A stretch of DNA of 64,000 bases from Strigamia acuminata (Eukaryota > Arthropoda > Chilopoda > Geophilomorpha > Linotaeniidae): NCBI GenBank assembly GCA_949358305.1, contig OX442323.1, positions 992,001-1,056,000 of the forward strand, read 5' to 3'. Of this stretch, positions 44,727 to 55,923 are shown piece by piece. Under the pieces are notes generated by a model. It worked only from the letters and a program-made list of their open reading frames with translations. It did not search any database and had not been told where the DNA came from. The first letter of the stretch is position 1, and the number at the start of each line of letters is the position of its first letter. The position numbers and the translations under genes were made by a program.

Positions 44727-47700
44727 AAGGCAAACCCACCGATCTCCCAACCAAGTTCAAATTCAAAACCGAATTCAAAGCCAACCAACGCAAAGAAGGT
44801 TGCAGCACCATCGGTTAAAAAGGATGCGACAGGGATATGGCACAGCAGATTGGGTCACCTTCATACCAATGCGATGAAACTTTTGGCCGGAAATGACCAA
44901 GTTTACGGAGTTACACCGGCAGAAGTAAACAAAGAACTCTCATGTAATCATTGTCGAATTGCGAAATCAACGCGCATTTCTCACAAACCGGATGAACATC
45001 CAATATCTACAAAAGCTTTAGATCTCCTACACATGGACGTGTGGGGAGCTTCAAGAACGACTTCCTACGGAGGCGCGCGTTATGTGTTAACGATTATCGA
45101 TGACGCCACGCGCTATGCCTGGATATTTCCGATGGCCCAAAAATCCCAAGTGTTTGGACTCTTTAAGGACTATGTCACACGAATTGAACGAGTGACGGGC
45201 AAACGAGTCAAGGCCATCCGAACAGACCGAGGAGGGGAATTCTTATCAAACGAATTTGACCGCTATTTAAAAGAGACCGGAATTCAGGCCCAAAGGACCA
45301 ATCCACATAGCCCCGCTATGAATGGCACAGCGGAGCGAATAAACCGCACCATGGCGGATTACACGCGTGCCATATTAGATGAAACTGGACTTCCGAATGA
45401 ACTTTGGGCGGAATTCGCAGTAACTTTCTCTTATATAAAGAACCGGTGCCCTCATTCTCGTCTCAAAAATGAGGTGCCCTATATCCTGTGGCGACGACGT
45501 GCCCTTTCGCTCAGACACCTGCGCAAGTTAGGCTCCAAGTGCTGGGTTCATCATACAGCGCCCGGCAGGGACAAATTGGATCCACGAGCTTGGGAGGGCT
45601 ATTTAGTTGGATACGCCACGACAACGCGAGGTTATCGCGTCTGGAATCCAACAGATAACAAGGTTATCGAGTCCATTCATGTTCAAATTGATGAACGGCA
45701 GTCCTATAAACGCTCAAATCATTATCGAGGTCCACAGGAACCGTGGACAGGACCAGATTTGGACCAAACGCATCAAGCGTCGCAAATTTATGAACCATTG
45801 CGCATTTCACAACCGCAAGTGAGATTTGACGACGAGTTGGAATATACCGATTGGCCCAAATTTCCGGATTCGGAAGATGAATGCGATACAGATTATGACT
45901 CTGACGATTCAGCTCCGCCAGGCGCTCAAGCCCGGACACCACCAGGGTCTCCAATTAGGATTCCAACTCCTGTCCTATCTCCAATAATTTCTCCAGTGAT
46001 ATCTCGAGCGCCAAGCCCACTTATCACACCAGGAAATACACCAACTCACACACCGCCAGGAACACCACCAGGTTCACCTCCGAGTTTTGTAAATGCTCGT
46101 CGAGGCTCTCGTGGAAATGCGCCACAAGCTCATCAAGCAGCCCACCATGGTCCACCTCCAACTGGAGCTGCAACTGCTTATAAGTGGCGTTATGTTGGAG
46201 GCGATTCCGAGTGTAGGCGCTGGAAAAGAGAGGAACATTTGCGCAAAGTGCAGGAACCTGGCAAATTGAAAACAGATGTTTATTATTTCCCAGAAGCAGG
46301 ACTCAGATTACGTTCTAGAGGTGAAGTTGAGGAATTCTGTCACATGAACAATATTCCTTATGATCCTGAACTATTTTATTTTGGCAATATGGAATATGAA
46401 TTGGAGGATCTTCCGCAACCACTTCCCAGAGTGCACCTTTGTCGTCGTGATCCCACAAGTTACGCAGAGGCTGTAAGATTTCCGGATGCAACCAAATGGC
46501 AGGAAGCCATTAATGAAGAGTTGGACACTTTTGCAAAAAGAGGAGTCTATGAAGAAGTCCCAAAACCGGAAAACACGACGATATTAGGATGCAAATGGCT
46601 CTTCAAACTGAAGGAAGATGCTTTAGGCAAGCCAGCAAGATATCGCGCCAGATTAGTGGCACAGGGTTTTCGTCAAACGTTAGGAGTGGACTACGATGAA
46701 GTCTTTAGCCCTGTTGTCAACTTTGTTCTCATACGCCTATTCTTCTGCCTATTAGTAGTCCTTAAAGGGTGGAAGGACGCGCATCTAGATGTGAAATGCG
46801 CGTACCTATACGGCGATCTTGCGCACAAAGTACATATGCGCATTCCAGCTGGCGCAACATGTTCAAATCCAAATCACGTATGGCTCCTGATAAAGTCGCT
46901 CTATGGTCTCCACCAGTCCGGGCGCCAATGGTTTGAAAAACTGGATCAAACATTGCGCGATTTAGGATTTCGCAGATTACCAGGATGCAACTGTGTGTAC
47001 ATATACGGAACTTCCGCCGTGATGCTAATATACGTCGATGATATAGTTCTATTTTACGCGACGGATGGCATCCTGACGCAATTAATTGCTCTCATTAGCA
47101 CCAAATTCGATGTTGTGAATTTAGGACCAATTACGAAACTCTTAGGTGTAGAGTTCATCCGTACTCCCAAAGGAATCTTCATCATCCAACGTGCATACAT
47201 ACAGAAGATTCTCAAGAAATTTGAAATTGTCGCCGATAAACTCATCAAGGTCCCAGTAACACCAGGAACGACGCTCGTCAAAGGGTCGAAAGAAGACTTG
47301 CCAGAATTTCCCTATCGCTCACTAATAGGCTCTCTTCTCTTCCTCGCATCGAGGACACGACCTGATATATTATTCTCAGTTATAATGTTATCACAGTTTA
47401 ACAATTGCTATAACCACACGCACATCAAGGCACTCATGCAGGTTGTGCGCTACGTAGGCAATACTTTGGATTACGCAATTGAACTGTCAAATTGTTCCAA
47501 TGGACAACTATGGGGATATACTGACGCGTCCTGGGCCACCGAAGTCAGCACTTCTTTGAGTTTCGGCGGGTATATAGCCTATATTGGAAACGTCCCCATC
47601 GGATGGAGTTGTCGAAAACAGACCAGCGTGGCATGCTCAACGATGAAGGCGGAGTTTGTCGCCCTCGTTGAGTGCGTCCGTGAGCTTTATTGGCTCGATT

Positions 47701-47981
47701 ACGTCTACAGTTCCGTACCGATGCTGAATAGATCTTCACCACCTATAGTGTTCTCCGATGCGCTTTCTTCCATCCAATTCACATCAAATGACGTGGAGAA
47801 CAGTAAAACGAAACATATCCGAGTGAAATTTCATTGGATTCGGGAATGGTACACAGCAGGTGCATTCCAATTGCGCAAAGTCCCCGGATCAATGAACGTG
47901 GCAGACATTTTTACCAAATGGTTAAGTTCATCTCAACTGCGCCTGCTGATTTCCCGGATTTTCAATTTCAACCTATCGTGA
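44727..47981 (+). pseudogene. copia-1 integrase, RT and RNase H part
   Basis: Continues the copia-1 ORF after copia-2. It has IWHSRLGHL and CNHCRIAKS (integrase zinc region), LLHMDVWG, IRTDRGGEF and NGTAERINRTM (core), a proline- and serine-rich linker, RT with YVDD in MLIYVDDIVLF, and RNase H with YTDASWATE, STMKAEFVAL and KTKHIRVKFHWI. The natural stop is at 47979-47981. The ATG at 44604 lies in the copia-2 LTR and is not used. Intact apart from the insertion. Confidence 0.93.
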
Positions 47982-48189
47982 CATTCTTAATTTTGTTTTT
48001 CCCGAATTTTGAGGATCATCGAGTTCCAGTGGGAATTTTCGGGCTTCCGTAGTGATTAATATAACAGTACCCGGCTCGATGTTCCGAATTATTATTTCCA
48101 TTATTATTATTCTATGTAAAGTTACATTTAAAGTTTTTCCCTTAACTTATTCTTTATTTTTGCGGCTATTTGCCATCGAAGGGGGAAAT
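47982..48189 (+). other. copia-1 3' noncoding tail and polypurine tract
   Basis: About 200 bp, ending in gaagggggaaat before the 3' LTR. Confidence 0.75.
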
Positions 48190-48660
48190 TGTTGTTTATC
48201 AATGCCAAACAGTCCTCCGTACTTGTTTTGCACATTTCTTAATGTATTACTGCATTATGCAGCCTAGTGTATTTATTAGGATTTATTTCATTATTTAACA
48301 TTGGGCATAATGCTGCCTCTATACTGTTTACTTTTGTATTACTTATTATCAACACCAGATGGTGGGCATGTATGTTTTTCACAATCACAATGGCCGCTTG
48401 CATGCCAGCAAGCACTCATGTATTTTCTCCATCTAAATGGACCACATTATGTAAGCATTTTCGTTTTTATTAAATATTTAGTTTATTTTTACATTGTGTT
48501 TGTCACTCATGAGCACTTTAGAGTGCAGTGACTTTATTTTCCACCATTTTCAAGCGCTGGAGGTGCGCGCACGTCATCGCGCTCATATTAGCCGTGTTTC
48601 GGCATTTAAACTCGCTTCCACACACAGTATTTTATACTGTGAGCGCACTCCTCTGCTACA
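48190..48660 (+). repeat. copia-1 3' LTR (471 bp)
   Basis: Matches 29302-29772 with one base difference noticed. Confidence 0.93.
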
Positions 48661-49620
48661 AAACTCGTATTTGACTCGAAAACGAGTCGAATACGATTTC
48701 GCGTTGAAGAAGGGCAAAACTCGTATTTGACTCGAAAACGAGTCGAATACGATTTCGCGTTGAAGAAGGGCAAAACTCGCATTCGACTCGAAAACGAGTC
48801 GAATACGATTTCGCGTTGAAGAAGGGCAAAACTCGTATTCGACTCGAAAACGAGTCGAATACGATTTCGCGTTGAAGAAGGGCAAAATTCGCATTCGACT
48901 CGAAAACGAGTCGAATACGATTTCGCGTTGAAGAAGGGCAAAACTCGCATTCGACTCGAAAACGAGTCGAATACGATTTCGCGTTGAAGAAGGGCAAAAC
49001 TCGTATTCGACTCGAAAACGAGTCGAATACGATTTCGCGTTGAAGAAGGGCAAAATTCGCATTCGACTCGAAAACGAGTCGAATACGATTTCGCGTTGAA
49101 GAAGGGCAAAACTCGTATTCGACTCGAAAACGAGTCGAATACGATTTCGCGTTGAAGAAGGGCAAAACTCGTATTCGACTCGAAAACGAGTCGAATACGA
49201 TTTCGCGTTGAAGAAGGGCAAAACTCGCATTCGACTCGAAAACGAGTCGAATACGATTTCGCGTTGAAGAAGGGCAAAACTCGTATTCGACTCGAAAACG
49301 AGTCGAATACGATTTCGCGTTGAAGAAGGGCAAAATTCGCATTCGACTCGAAAACGAGTCGAATACGATTTCGCGTTGAAGAAGGGCAAAACTCGTATTC
49401 GACTCGAAAACGAGTCGAATACGATTTCGCGTTGAAGAAGGGCAAAACTCGTATTCGACTCGAAAACGAGTCGAATACGATTTCGCGTTGAAGAAGGGCA
49501 AAACTCGTATTCGACTCGAAAACGAGTCGAATACGATTTCGCGTTGAAGAAGGGCAAAATTCGTACTCGACTAGAAAGCGAGTCGAATACGATTTCGCGT
49601 TGAAAAAGGGAAAAACTCGT
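48661..49620 (-). repeat. 56-bp satellite array, reverse orientation, 17 units
   Basis: cgaatacg recurs every 56 bp from 48688 to 49584. The units are the reverse complement of those at 26897-27568 and were joined to 29247-29301 before copia-1 inserted. The last unit is diverged (actcgactagaaagcg). Long minus-strand frames (up to 385 codons) are satellite artefacts. Confidence 0.95.
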
Positions 49621-49629
49621 ACGCGATTC

Positions 49630-49797
49630 AGTGAAACTAAATTTACATGTGCGCGTTGACGCGCGCGATTCGTGTGTTCTACGTGAGTAAATAGAGTGCG
49701 CGTCACATATGAATACGAAATGTCGACCATGCGTCGCCACGATGCCTGTGGACGAATTCTGCGAATTCGTGCAAACGCAGAAAGTTAAAAATATTCA
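49630..49797. repeat. dispersed repeat, copy 1
   Basis: Shares an ordered set of blocks with 52706-52853: acatgtgcgcgttgacgcg, then a gaccat-cgtcgcc block, then gtggacgaatt, then an aacgc-gaaagtt block. Copies are diverged, with indels. Type unknown; it could be a MITE or the end of a DNA transposon. Confidence 0.65.
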
Positions 49798-50544
49798 AAT
49801 TTGACGCCCACGATGACACGTTCGTAGTAGACGCCTCCACAACTGCTTTTGAAAAGAATTTGATAAATGTTTGGAAATAATATTTAGGATTTTCTTTAAT
49901 CATATCAGGAAACTGAAAACAGAAATAAAGTTTATACATTGGAAATTTTTTATAATAAAATTACGTATTAAACATTATATAGCGTGAGAATGGACACTTT
50001 GATATGAAAGCGAATATTTTCGAAATTAAAACAATTATTTTCAAAGTTAAAACGACTATTTTCGAGTATTGTTAATTCAAAACGACGTGCAGCATGGGAA
50101 TAAAAAAAATTAATTGAGACGCGCTTATGACACGCGCTGCACAGCCTCACGAATCCTAGAGGCATCCTTCCACAACTATACGCGTGGGCCCTGACGCGGT
50201 CGTCTAGACGAGCGCATCTGGACGCGCACATATGAATGCAGCTTTACGCGATCACATTGCGACGCAAAGTCGTCCACGACTCCAATATGCATCCGCGCGT
50301 AGTCGCGCTGCAATACGGAATGCGCTCACGACTCCAATGCACGGTTTTTGGGCGTTTTTGGGCGTTTATTAAACATTTTTTGACGTTATTACGTGTGATC
50401 GCGCGTATATTTTGTTGACGAGAAAGAAAAAAAAAATTCCTCAAAAGCCGGACCAAGGTTTCGATACAGTACGCTAATTTATCTTTTATTTTTGCAATGT
50501 GTGCGCGTCCAATACAAGCATAAAACTAGCGCGAGAATACCGCG
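49798..50544. other. intergenic region
   Basis: Nothing codable is seen. gcacatatgaatgcagc near 50226 resembles part of the dispersed repeat, hinting at further mobile-element debris. 50340-50370 repeats gggcgtttttgggcg. Confidence 0.4.
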
Positions 50545-50739
50545 ATGGACGACCGATCGCAACTGCTGTTCCGCATGGCGTTTGTCCATCTCCCGACCTG
50601 GAAGGAGAGAAAAATAGAACGCCAATTCGGTCTCAGTCCTGCCAACGGGACCCGACAGTCAGTGGCTAAAAAGCACACCAGACAACAGGTGATACACGAA
50701 ATCAACGACAGGTGTCCCAAACTTTTCACACAATCATGA
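50545..50739 (+). CDS. small ORF of unknown function
   Basis: 64 codons starting in a good context (accgcgATGG) and ending TGA. The product is moderately basic with normal composition (for example LLFRMAFVHLPTWKE) and no low complexity. No family is recognised, and there is no sign of an intron. It may be a short gene, a terminal exon or chance. Confidence 0.3.
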   Translation: MDDRSQLLFRMAFVHLPTWKERKIERQFGLSPANGTRQSVAKKHTRQQVIHEINDRCPKLFTQS

Positions 50740-50903
50740 TTGTTCCACAAAGCCGAACCGAACACGACAAATAATTTAACAAACAAACAGTAATAACAAC
50801 GATGTTAAACCACTTGTTTGATGATGAAATTGTACGACAACTACTATTTATTTATTTAATTAAAACATAACAACACACGAAAGAAGAAATAAAGAAAAAG
50901 AAA

Positions 50904-50969
50904 AAAATAAAATAAAATAAAATAAAATAAAATGAAATAAAATAAAATAAAATAAAATAAAATAAAAAA
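50904..50969. repeat. (aaaat)n microsatellite
   Basis: aataaaataaaat repeats just downstream of the gene 1 stop. Confidence 0.9.
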
Positions 50970-50983
50970 TTCGAATGATCTGT

Positions 50984-52129
50984 CTAGTCGACATTGTCAT
51001 CGTCATCATCTTCACCATCGTCACTATCACCATCGTCACTATCACCATCGTCACCATCACCATCGTCACTATTAACATCGTCACCGTCGTCGTCATCATC
51101 AATTACCCTCTGAAAAGAAAGAAAAAATAAGAGAAACAATCAAAAAAGGTGGATGTGCACCAAAAATGTTTACCGGTTGGCAGACCCGTTGCTGAAACTT
51201 GTACAGCGATTCGACAGACTTGATCGAAGTCAACGCCATCAAATCGACACACTGAAAATTATCAAACAAAAATGAATGTACATGAAAGGTCGAAAAGTGG
51301 TCGCGCGCGTCATCGTGCGTTTTATTCTTACCTTGCCAGACAATTTCTTTAACACGGATTCCACCGTGTCCGCCGCAATAGACGATAAAAGAATGCCACC
51401 ATCGCGCGTTTTCTCGGCGACCGGTTCGACATCATCCCGCTCCCGCTGCTCCCGTTCCCCTGATCTCGCCTCCGCCACCTCCACTTCGCCCATAGCCACT
51501 TCAACTTCCGCTTCCACTCCATCCACGTCCATCTCTCTATCCTCCTCGGTTATCTCCACCTCCACTTCCATATCATACACATCTGTATCGACCCAGTCCA
51601 GGTCGCTTTCCATCTGCTTCAACTTCTTCTCCATTGATCTCAACCGACCTATCATCTCCTTCCTGCCACGCCACCTCCAACCCATGTACTCTTCGATCCT
51701 CTCAATTCGTTTGGTTGTCCCCGTGAATCTCTTTGCTAGAGTCCACGCGATCTCCCTGGCTTTTTTCGCCGCCCCCGCCACCGTCTTTTTCTCGCGCTGC
51801 GGCGGTGGCAGCAGTGGCGACGCCTCTCCTCGACACGACTTGAAAGAGAGAAAAAAGACAAACGGATAAAAAAAAAACGGATGAACAAATAAATAGATTG
51901 ATGACAAATAAAGCAAACGAACGAATCAGTACCTCGTTAACTTGCGCCGGGTCTTCCATCTCCCCATCACCCACTAAACAAGCGCGTTTAGATGGAATAG
52001 GATCTATTTTTGACGGCGTGTCGGTCAATGGCACAGCGGACGACAAATTCGATGTAGTCGTCGTTTCCTCTTCCCCATCCCCTCCAATCTCTCTGTTTTT
52101 CTCCGTAGCAACCTGTAAAAAAAGAAAAG

Positions 52130-52160
<31 letters not shown>

Positions 52161-52422
52161 GTGAGGAAGATGGAGGTTATATAAATGAATAAAACCTGAA
52201 CAAAGGAAAACGAATGGGACGTAAACTCAGTTTCGATCTCTGTTAACGACGGACGAAACGTCCAATGGACGTTAGTCACACGCATCACCTCGCTCACTCG
52301 CTCACTCATTCACTCATTCGCTCACTCACTCACTCGGGACTGTACGTTTGACAAAAATTCGTGATAAAAATTACCCCAATTACATTAAAATCTTCTATCA
52401 ATTGTGGTACTAAGGCGTCCAT
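50984..52422 (-). CDS. Gene 1: spliced charged protein with acidic tail (about 312 aa)
   Basis: Minus-strand model with five exons: 52422-52375, 52112-51933, 51838-51332, 51251-51174 and 51109-50984. Each intron has GT-AG ends, and every exon is a multiple of 3, so the frame is kept across all junctions. It starts MDALVPQLIEDFNVIG and ends at TAG 50984-50986. The middle has a basic stretch, a likely coiled coil (MIGRLRSMEKKLKQMESDL) and Glu-rich repeats; the last exon is a tail of Asp and Gly. Acidic tails occur in many chromatin-linked proteins, but I recognise no domain. A further exon near 52190-52300 cannot be excluded. Introns carry poly-A or AT microsatellites. Confidence 0.6.
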
Positions 52423-52705
52423 GATGTTGGGTGGTTAGTTCTGCATCCAGGAGGCATAGACAAGACCAATCACGACTCTGCTCATTGTTGGCCAATCAAA
52501 TCGCTTCGTACGATGGCGCCAAATTCGATTGTTGGACTGCTTTCTATCGTGTTTTAGAGATTTTTGAGAGAAATCTTACGACGAGAAAACTCTTCTCTTT
52601 TTTTTTCATGGAAAGACACACGGGTTAACCACCAAAAATATTTATTTATTTATTTACGTGTGTTTTGTAGACGACGCGTCTTCTATCGCGTGACACACGC
52701 GTGTA
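52423..52705. other. upstream region of gene 1
   Basis: A probable promoter side. ggccaatc near 52489 is an inverted CCAAT-type box for the minus strand, and tggcgcca near 52514 resembles an E2F-type palindrome. Both are short and could be chance. Confidence 0.3.
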
Positions 52706-52853
52706 AAAGCTAAGTTCACATGTGCGCGTTGACGCGCGCGTTTCGCGCGTTCGACATGTGAATGCAAAACGTTGACCATACGTCGCCGCGCGCGTCGCCG
52801 CGCCGCAAGTGGACGAATTTCCCGAAATCGCGCGAACGCCGAAAGTTGAAAAT
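52706..52853. repeat. dispersed repeat, copy 2, running into the assembly gap
   Basis: Matches 49630-49797 block by block with indels and then is cut by the gap. Confidence 0.65.
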
Positions 52854-53053
52854 NNNNNNNNNNNNNNNNNNNNNNNNNNNNNNNNNNNNNNNNNNNNNNN
52901 NNNNNNNNNNNNNNNNNNNNNNNNNNNNNNNNNNNNNNNNNNNNNNNNNNNNNNNNNNNNNNNNNNNNNNNNNNNNNNNNNNNNNNNNNNNNNNNNNNNN
53001 NNNNNNNNNNNNNNNNNNNNNNNNNNNNNNNNNNNNNNNNNNNNNNNNNNNNN
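52854..53053. other. assembly gap (200 N)
   Basis: Exactly 200 undetermined bases. The round number suggests a placeholder and not a measured length. ORFs crossing it are meaningless. Confidence 0.98.
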
Positions 53054-53169
53054 ACAAAGAACGCCACGAGAGCAGTTTCTGGTGCGCTCCCTGCCGGACC
53101 CACCTATGTCGCCCACGCTACCGCAATTGTTTCCAACTCCACGAAGCCGGCGCCGGTAGATTGCCGTGA
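53054..53169 (+). pseudogene. possible piggyBac-like transposase C-terminal fragment
   Basis: An open frame enters from the gap and ends at TGA 53167. It reads SSFWCAPCRTHLCRPRYRNC followed by FQLHE, a C-x2-C-x4-C-x6-C-x3-H pattern that resembles the C-terminal cysteine-rich domain of piggyBac transposases. The rest would lie in the gap. The alternative is an unrelated zinc-binding exon. Two other frames are also open here, so the call rests on the Cys/His pattern only. Confidence 0.4.
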
Positions 53170-53304
53170 TTTTCTATGCTCTTTTGTTTGTAAAACTCAA
53201 TAAATAAATAAACTTTTATGATTTCCACCAGAACATGTAACAATTTTTTTATCTATTTATCGTGTGATAGATGCAGCGGTGGCGATGATGAGATGACAAT
53301 AATA

Positions 53305-53369
<65 letters not shown>

Positions 53370-53436
53370 TAAAATAAGAATGGGCATCAATTGACTCGTT
53401 GGTCTCGCGTCGGTTTTTGTATCGTCCGAGTCGCCC
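53170..53436. other. intergenic region with (aat)n microsatellite
   Basis: An aataaataaataaac near 53200 could be a polyadenylation site for the plus-strand fragment. (aat)n fills about 53298-53370. No gene is seen. Confidence 0.7.
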
Positions 53437-54784
53437 TCAAATTGTTTCGGGTTTTTCTGGTTGCTCGGTTTGAATGGCTTTGTCGAAAAGATCCGGGGGA
53501 CGACTCAACTTTGGACACGACCCCTAAAAACAGAGAGAATGAAGGGGGGGGGGGGAAAAAAAAAGAAAGAGAAAGAAAGAAAGAGATAGATACACTCACG
53601 AATCTGGCGATCAACCGCGAACTCCGTTCTTGGTTATGTCGAATTTGCCACTCCTTCCGCAACCGCTCTTTGAGACTTTCCACCAGCACTTCGAGCGCCT
53701 CTATCTTCGCCGCCCGAACCCCTAGCTCCGTTGAATTATTTTTCAACTGCTCCGCATAACCTCCTACATACCGGGCCCACGATACTCCTTGTCCGGGTGG
53801 GTGCATCGCCCACTCCCGCTGCTGCCTCAGGTCTTCTTCGCGACACTTCTTCTGCCTCTTTAGGTCCTTTTCGCGCCACTCCTCCAACTGAATTTTTTTT
53901 TCTCGCTCCAGTTGCGCGAGACGAAATCGTAATTGATGCTCCTCGTATTCCTTATGGTATTTCAATTGTTGTCGGTATTCTTTTTGGTGCCACGCATCCA
54001 GATCTTTCATCCTCTCTGTGATCATCAATTTTTCTTTTTCCTCCAGTTGCCCTCGAAGCGATCCTATCTCTCGCTTCAACTCCCCCAACTCGTCATCCAC
54101 GACTCGACGCAACCGTCGCTGCTCCTCTCGTGTTTGTTGAATTTGCGCCAATAGAAACCGCGCGCTCATTGATTCTCCATTTCCTTGCTCTTCCTCTCCA
54201 ATCGCGCGTTTCCGTTTCTCTCCAATCGCGCGTTCCCGATCCTCTCCAATCGCGCGTTCCGAATCCTCTCCAATCGCGCGTTCCAGATCTTCTGCAATCG
54301 CGCGTTTCCGATTCTCCTCAATCGCGAGTTCCCGTTCCATCTCGACATCTTCTTCCATCGCGGGTCGCTCATCTCCTCCTCCTCCTCCCTCGCATGGTAC
54401 TTCCACCTCAACCACCCCAATCTAGAGACACAGACCAGTAGATGGGTAAGTAAGTAAGTAAATGGACGAATTAATGAATCGAGGTGAACCAAGGCACGAC
54501 ATTACAGATTCTCACTTCGATTTCGGGTTCCTCTTTAGCACTGCACAACGGTGCGTCGTTGACGTTGGCGGCGGCGGCGGCGACAATAGTGAGGGTGGCG
54601 TCATCGTCCCCTTCCTCGTCATCGACCTGGAAATAATTAATCAATCAAATCAGAAAAATATGCACATACGCGCCGTACCACTCCGTTTAATAGCCCGGGT
54701 TCATAAGCATGTAAACGCGCTTACCACGATAACGGGAATAGGTGGCCATCTTGGTCGCCTCTCTTCTTCACGCTTCGGTTCCAT
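53437..54784 (-). CDS. Gene 2: coiled-coil protein with octapeptide repeats (about 359 aa)
   Basis: Minus-strand model with four exons: 54784-54725, 54626-54516, 54421-53600 and 53523-53437. All have GT-AG borders and phase 0 throughout. The start ATG directly follows a ttttcag acceptor, so a 5' noncoding exon is likely. The N-terminus is acidic with an alanine run. Then come five 8-residue repeats of the RAIGEDRE type, encoded by 24-bp DNA repeats at about 54190-54320. A long charged coiled coil (about residues 150-280, for example REEQRRLRRVVDDELGELK) follows, then a short conserved-looking WARYVGGYAEQL and a second helix. The last exon gives about 28 residues. No family is recognised; the coiled coil suggests a structural or scaffolding role. 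Confidence 0.65.
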
Positions 54785-55015
54785 CTGAAAACGGACAATT
54801 TCGACACCGCTGAGAGAATAAAACGACGATGGTGGTGGCAACATCAATGTTGGTTTGTTGTGCCACGAGTTTCCGGTTGTTGGGAAAGTAGAATAGTTGG
54901 ACCACTCGCTGTGTGACGCCGTCGAGCGAGGGGGCAGCCACACGTGCGCGGCGAACTGAAATGTCGTGACACTACGGCGCTATGACGCGATACCTAGTGA
55001 CACTAATTGCAAACA

Positions 55016-55069
<54 letters not shown>

Positions 55070-55110
55070 ACAACAAACAACAACACCGATAACGGCGACC
55101 TTTTATCGTC
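54785..55110. other. upstream of gene 2, with (caa)n microsatellite
   Basis: 54785-54960 is probably the 5' untranslated region or promoter of gene 2. (caa)n fills about 55017-55082. Confidence 0.6.
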
Positions 55111-55184
55111 GGCCCAGGTGGTCGAGTGGGTAGTCACCCGCCTTACGGAGTCGTGGGTCGTGGGTTCGAGTCTCGACTCTCCCG
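55111..55184 (+). repeat. tRNA-like sequence, probably a SINE head or tRNA pseudogene
   Basis: tggtcgagtgg (55119-55129) fits a pol III A box and ggttcgagtct (55163-55173) a B box, with normal tRNA spacing. The stems do not pair well, and no clear anticodon arm or CCA-compatible acceptor forms, so a functional tRNA is unlikely. A tRNA-derived SINE is the simplest reading. Confidence 0.55.
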
Positions 55185-55444
55185 AATTTTCGTTTCAGTC
55201 GATCTTCTTCATATCTACGGGATAAATATTCAAAAAAGACGATGTGTACGTGCCATTACACATACTCCCTTCCCCAGGGCCTGTGGGAGGGGGGGGAGGG
55301 GTCGAAAGATTTGATCCCTTTTATTTATTTACTTATTTTTTTTTTTTGGTTTTATTTAATTTATTTACGTTTTAAACTACTTATTCAGTCGTCGTAACTA
55401 AACGACGAACGGATCTCTCATCTGTTTTGTTTCTCTATGATATT

Positions 55445-55490
<46 letters not shown>

Positions 55491-55923
55491 TTTTAAATTT
55501 TTGAAGGGTTCCACCAACGCCACATCCATCTACTATGTCGTACAAGATCGGAAAACCTCCCGGAGCGGTGACGGAAGCGGATAGTCACGGTCACGCAATT
55601 AGGCGCTCGGTCACGCGCGCGATCATTGCGTTTTATCCATTTTTTCACATCTTTTATTCAAATTTAATAAAATGTCACACTGAATCGATCGAATGCATTA
55701 GTTTAATGGACCGAACGAAAATAAAATTATACAAACTTTTTCCATAATTTGAGAAAAAGGAAAGAGAAAAACACACACACACACACACACACAGGTGCAG
55801 CGAAGTGAAACAATTGCAAAACAGACAAATAAATAAATAAATGGACGAATGAACCGAATAAATGAATAAACTGAACAGCAAATAAAGTTTTGTTCCTTTA
55901 GGTGCACCCCCTCCCCCCCCCCC
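55185..55923. other. intergenic region with (ttta)n and (ac)n
   Basis: (ttta)n at about 55441-55481, (ac)n at about 55770-55793 and a C-rich run at about 55912-55924. 55185-55260 may be the tail of the tRNA-like repeat. No gene is supported. Confidence 0.6.

Larger units (their letters stand above)
29302..48660 (+). mobile_element. Copia-1 (outer Ty1/copia element) carrying two nested insertions
   Basis: LTRs of 471 bp at 29302-29772 and 48190-48660, with one difference noticed (gggtatg against gggcatg). TSD aaact at 29297-29301 and 48661-48665, inside satellite. The primer site is at 29775, and a polypurine stretch gaagggggaaat precedes the 3' LTR. The gag-pol frame is 30626-32209 and resumes at 44727-47981; copia-2 accounts for the whole gap. 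The integrase-before-RT order makes it Ty1/copia. Confidence 0.95.

Noticed and set aside
48583-49740. Long minus-strand ORFs of 280-385 codons
   Set aside because: Same satellite in the other orientation; the protein repeats merely cycle through the three frames.
51239-51916. 225-codon minus-strand ORF as a single-exon gene
   Set aside because: Its ends are intron sequence; GT-AG borders at 51332 and 51838 give an exon that joins its neighbours in phase.
52646-53169. ORFs spanning the N gap
   Set aside because: They depend on translating undetermined bases; only the part after 53054 was considered.
55111-55184. Functional tRNA gene
   Set aside because: The A and B boxes fit, but the arms do not pair and no anticodon loop is credible.
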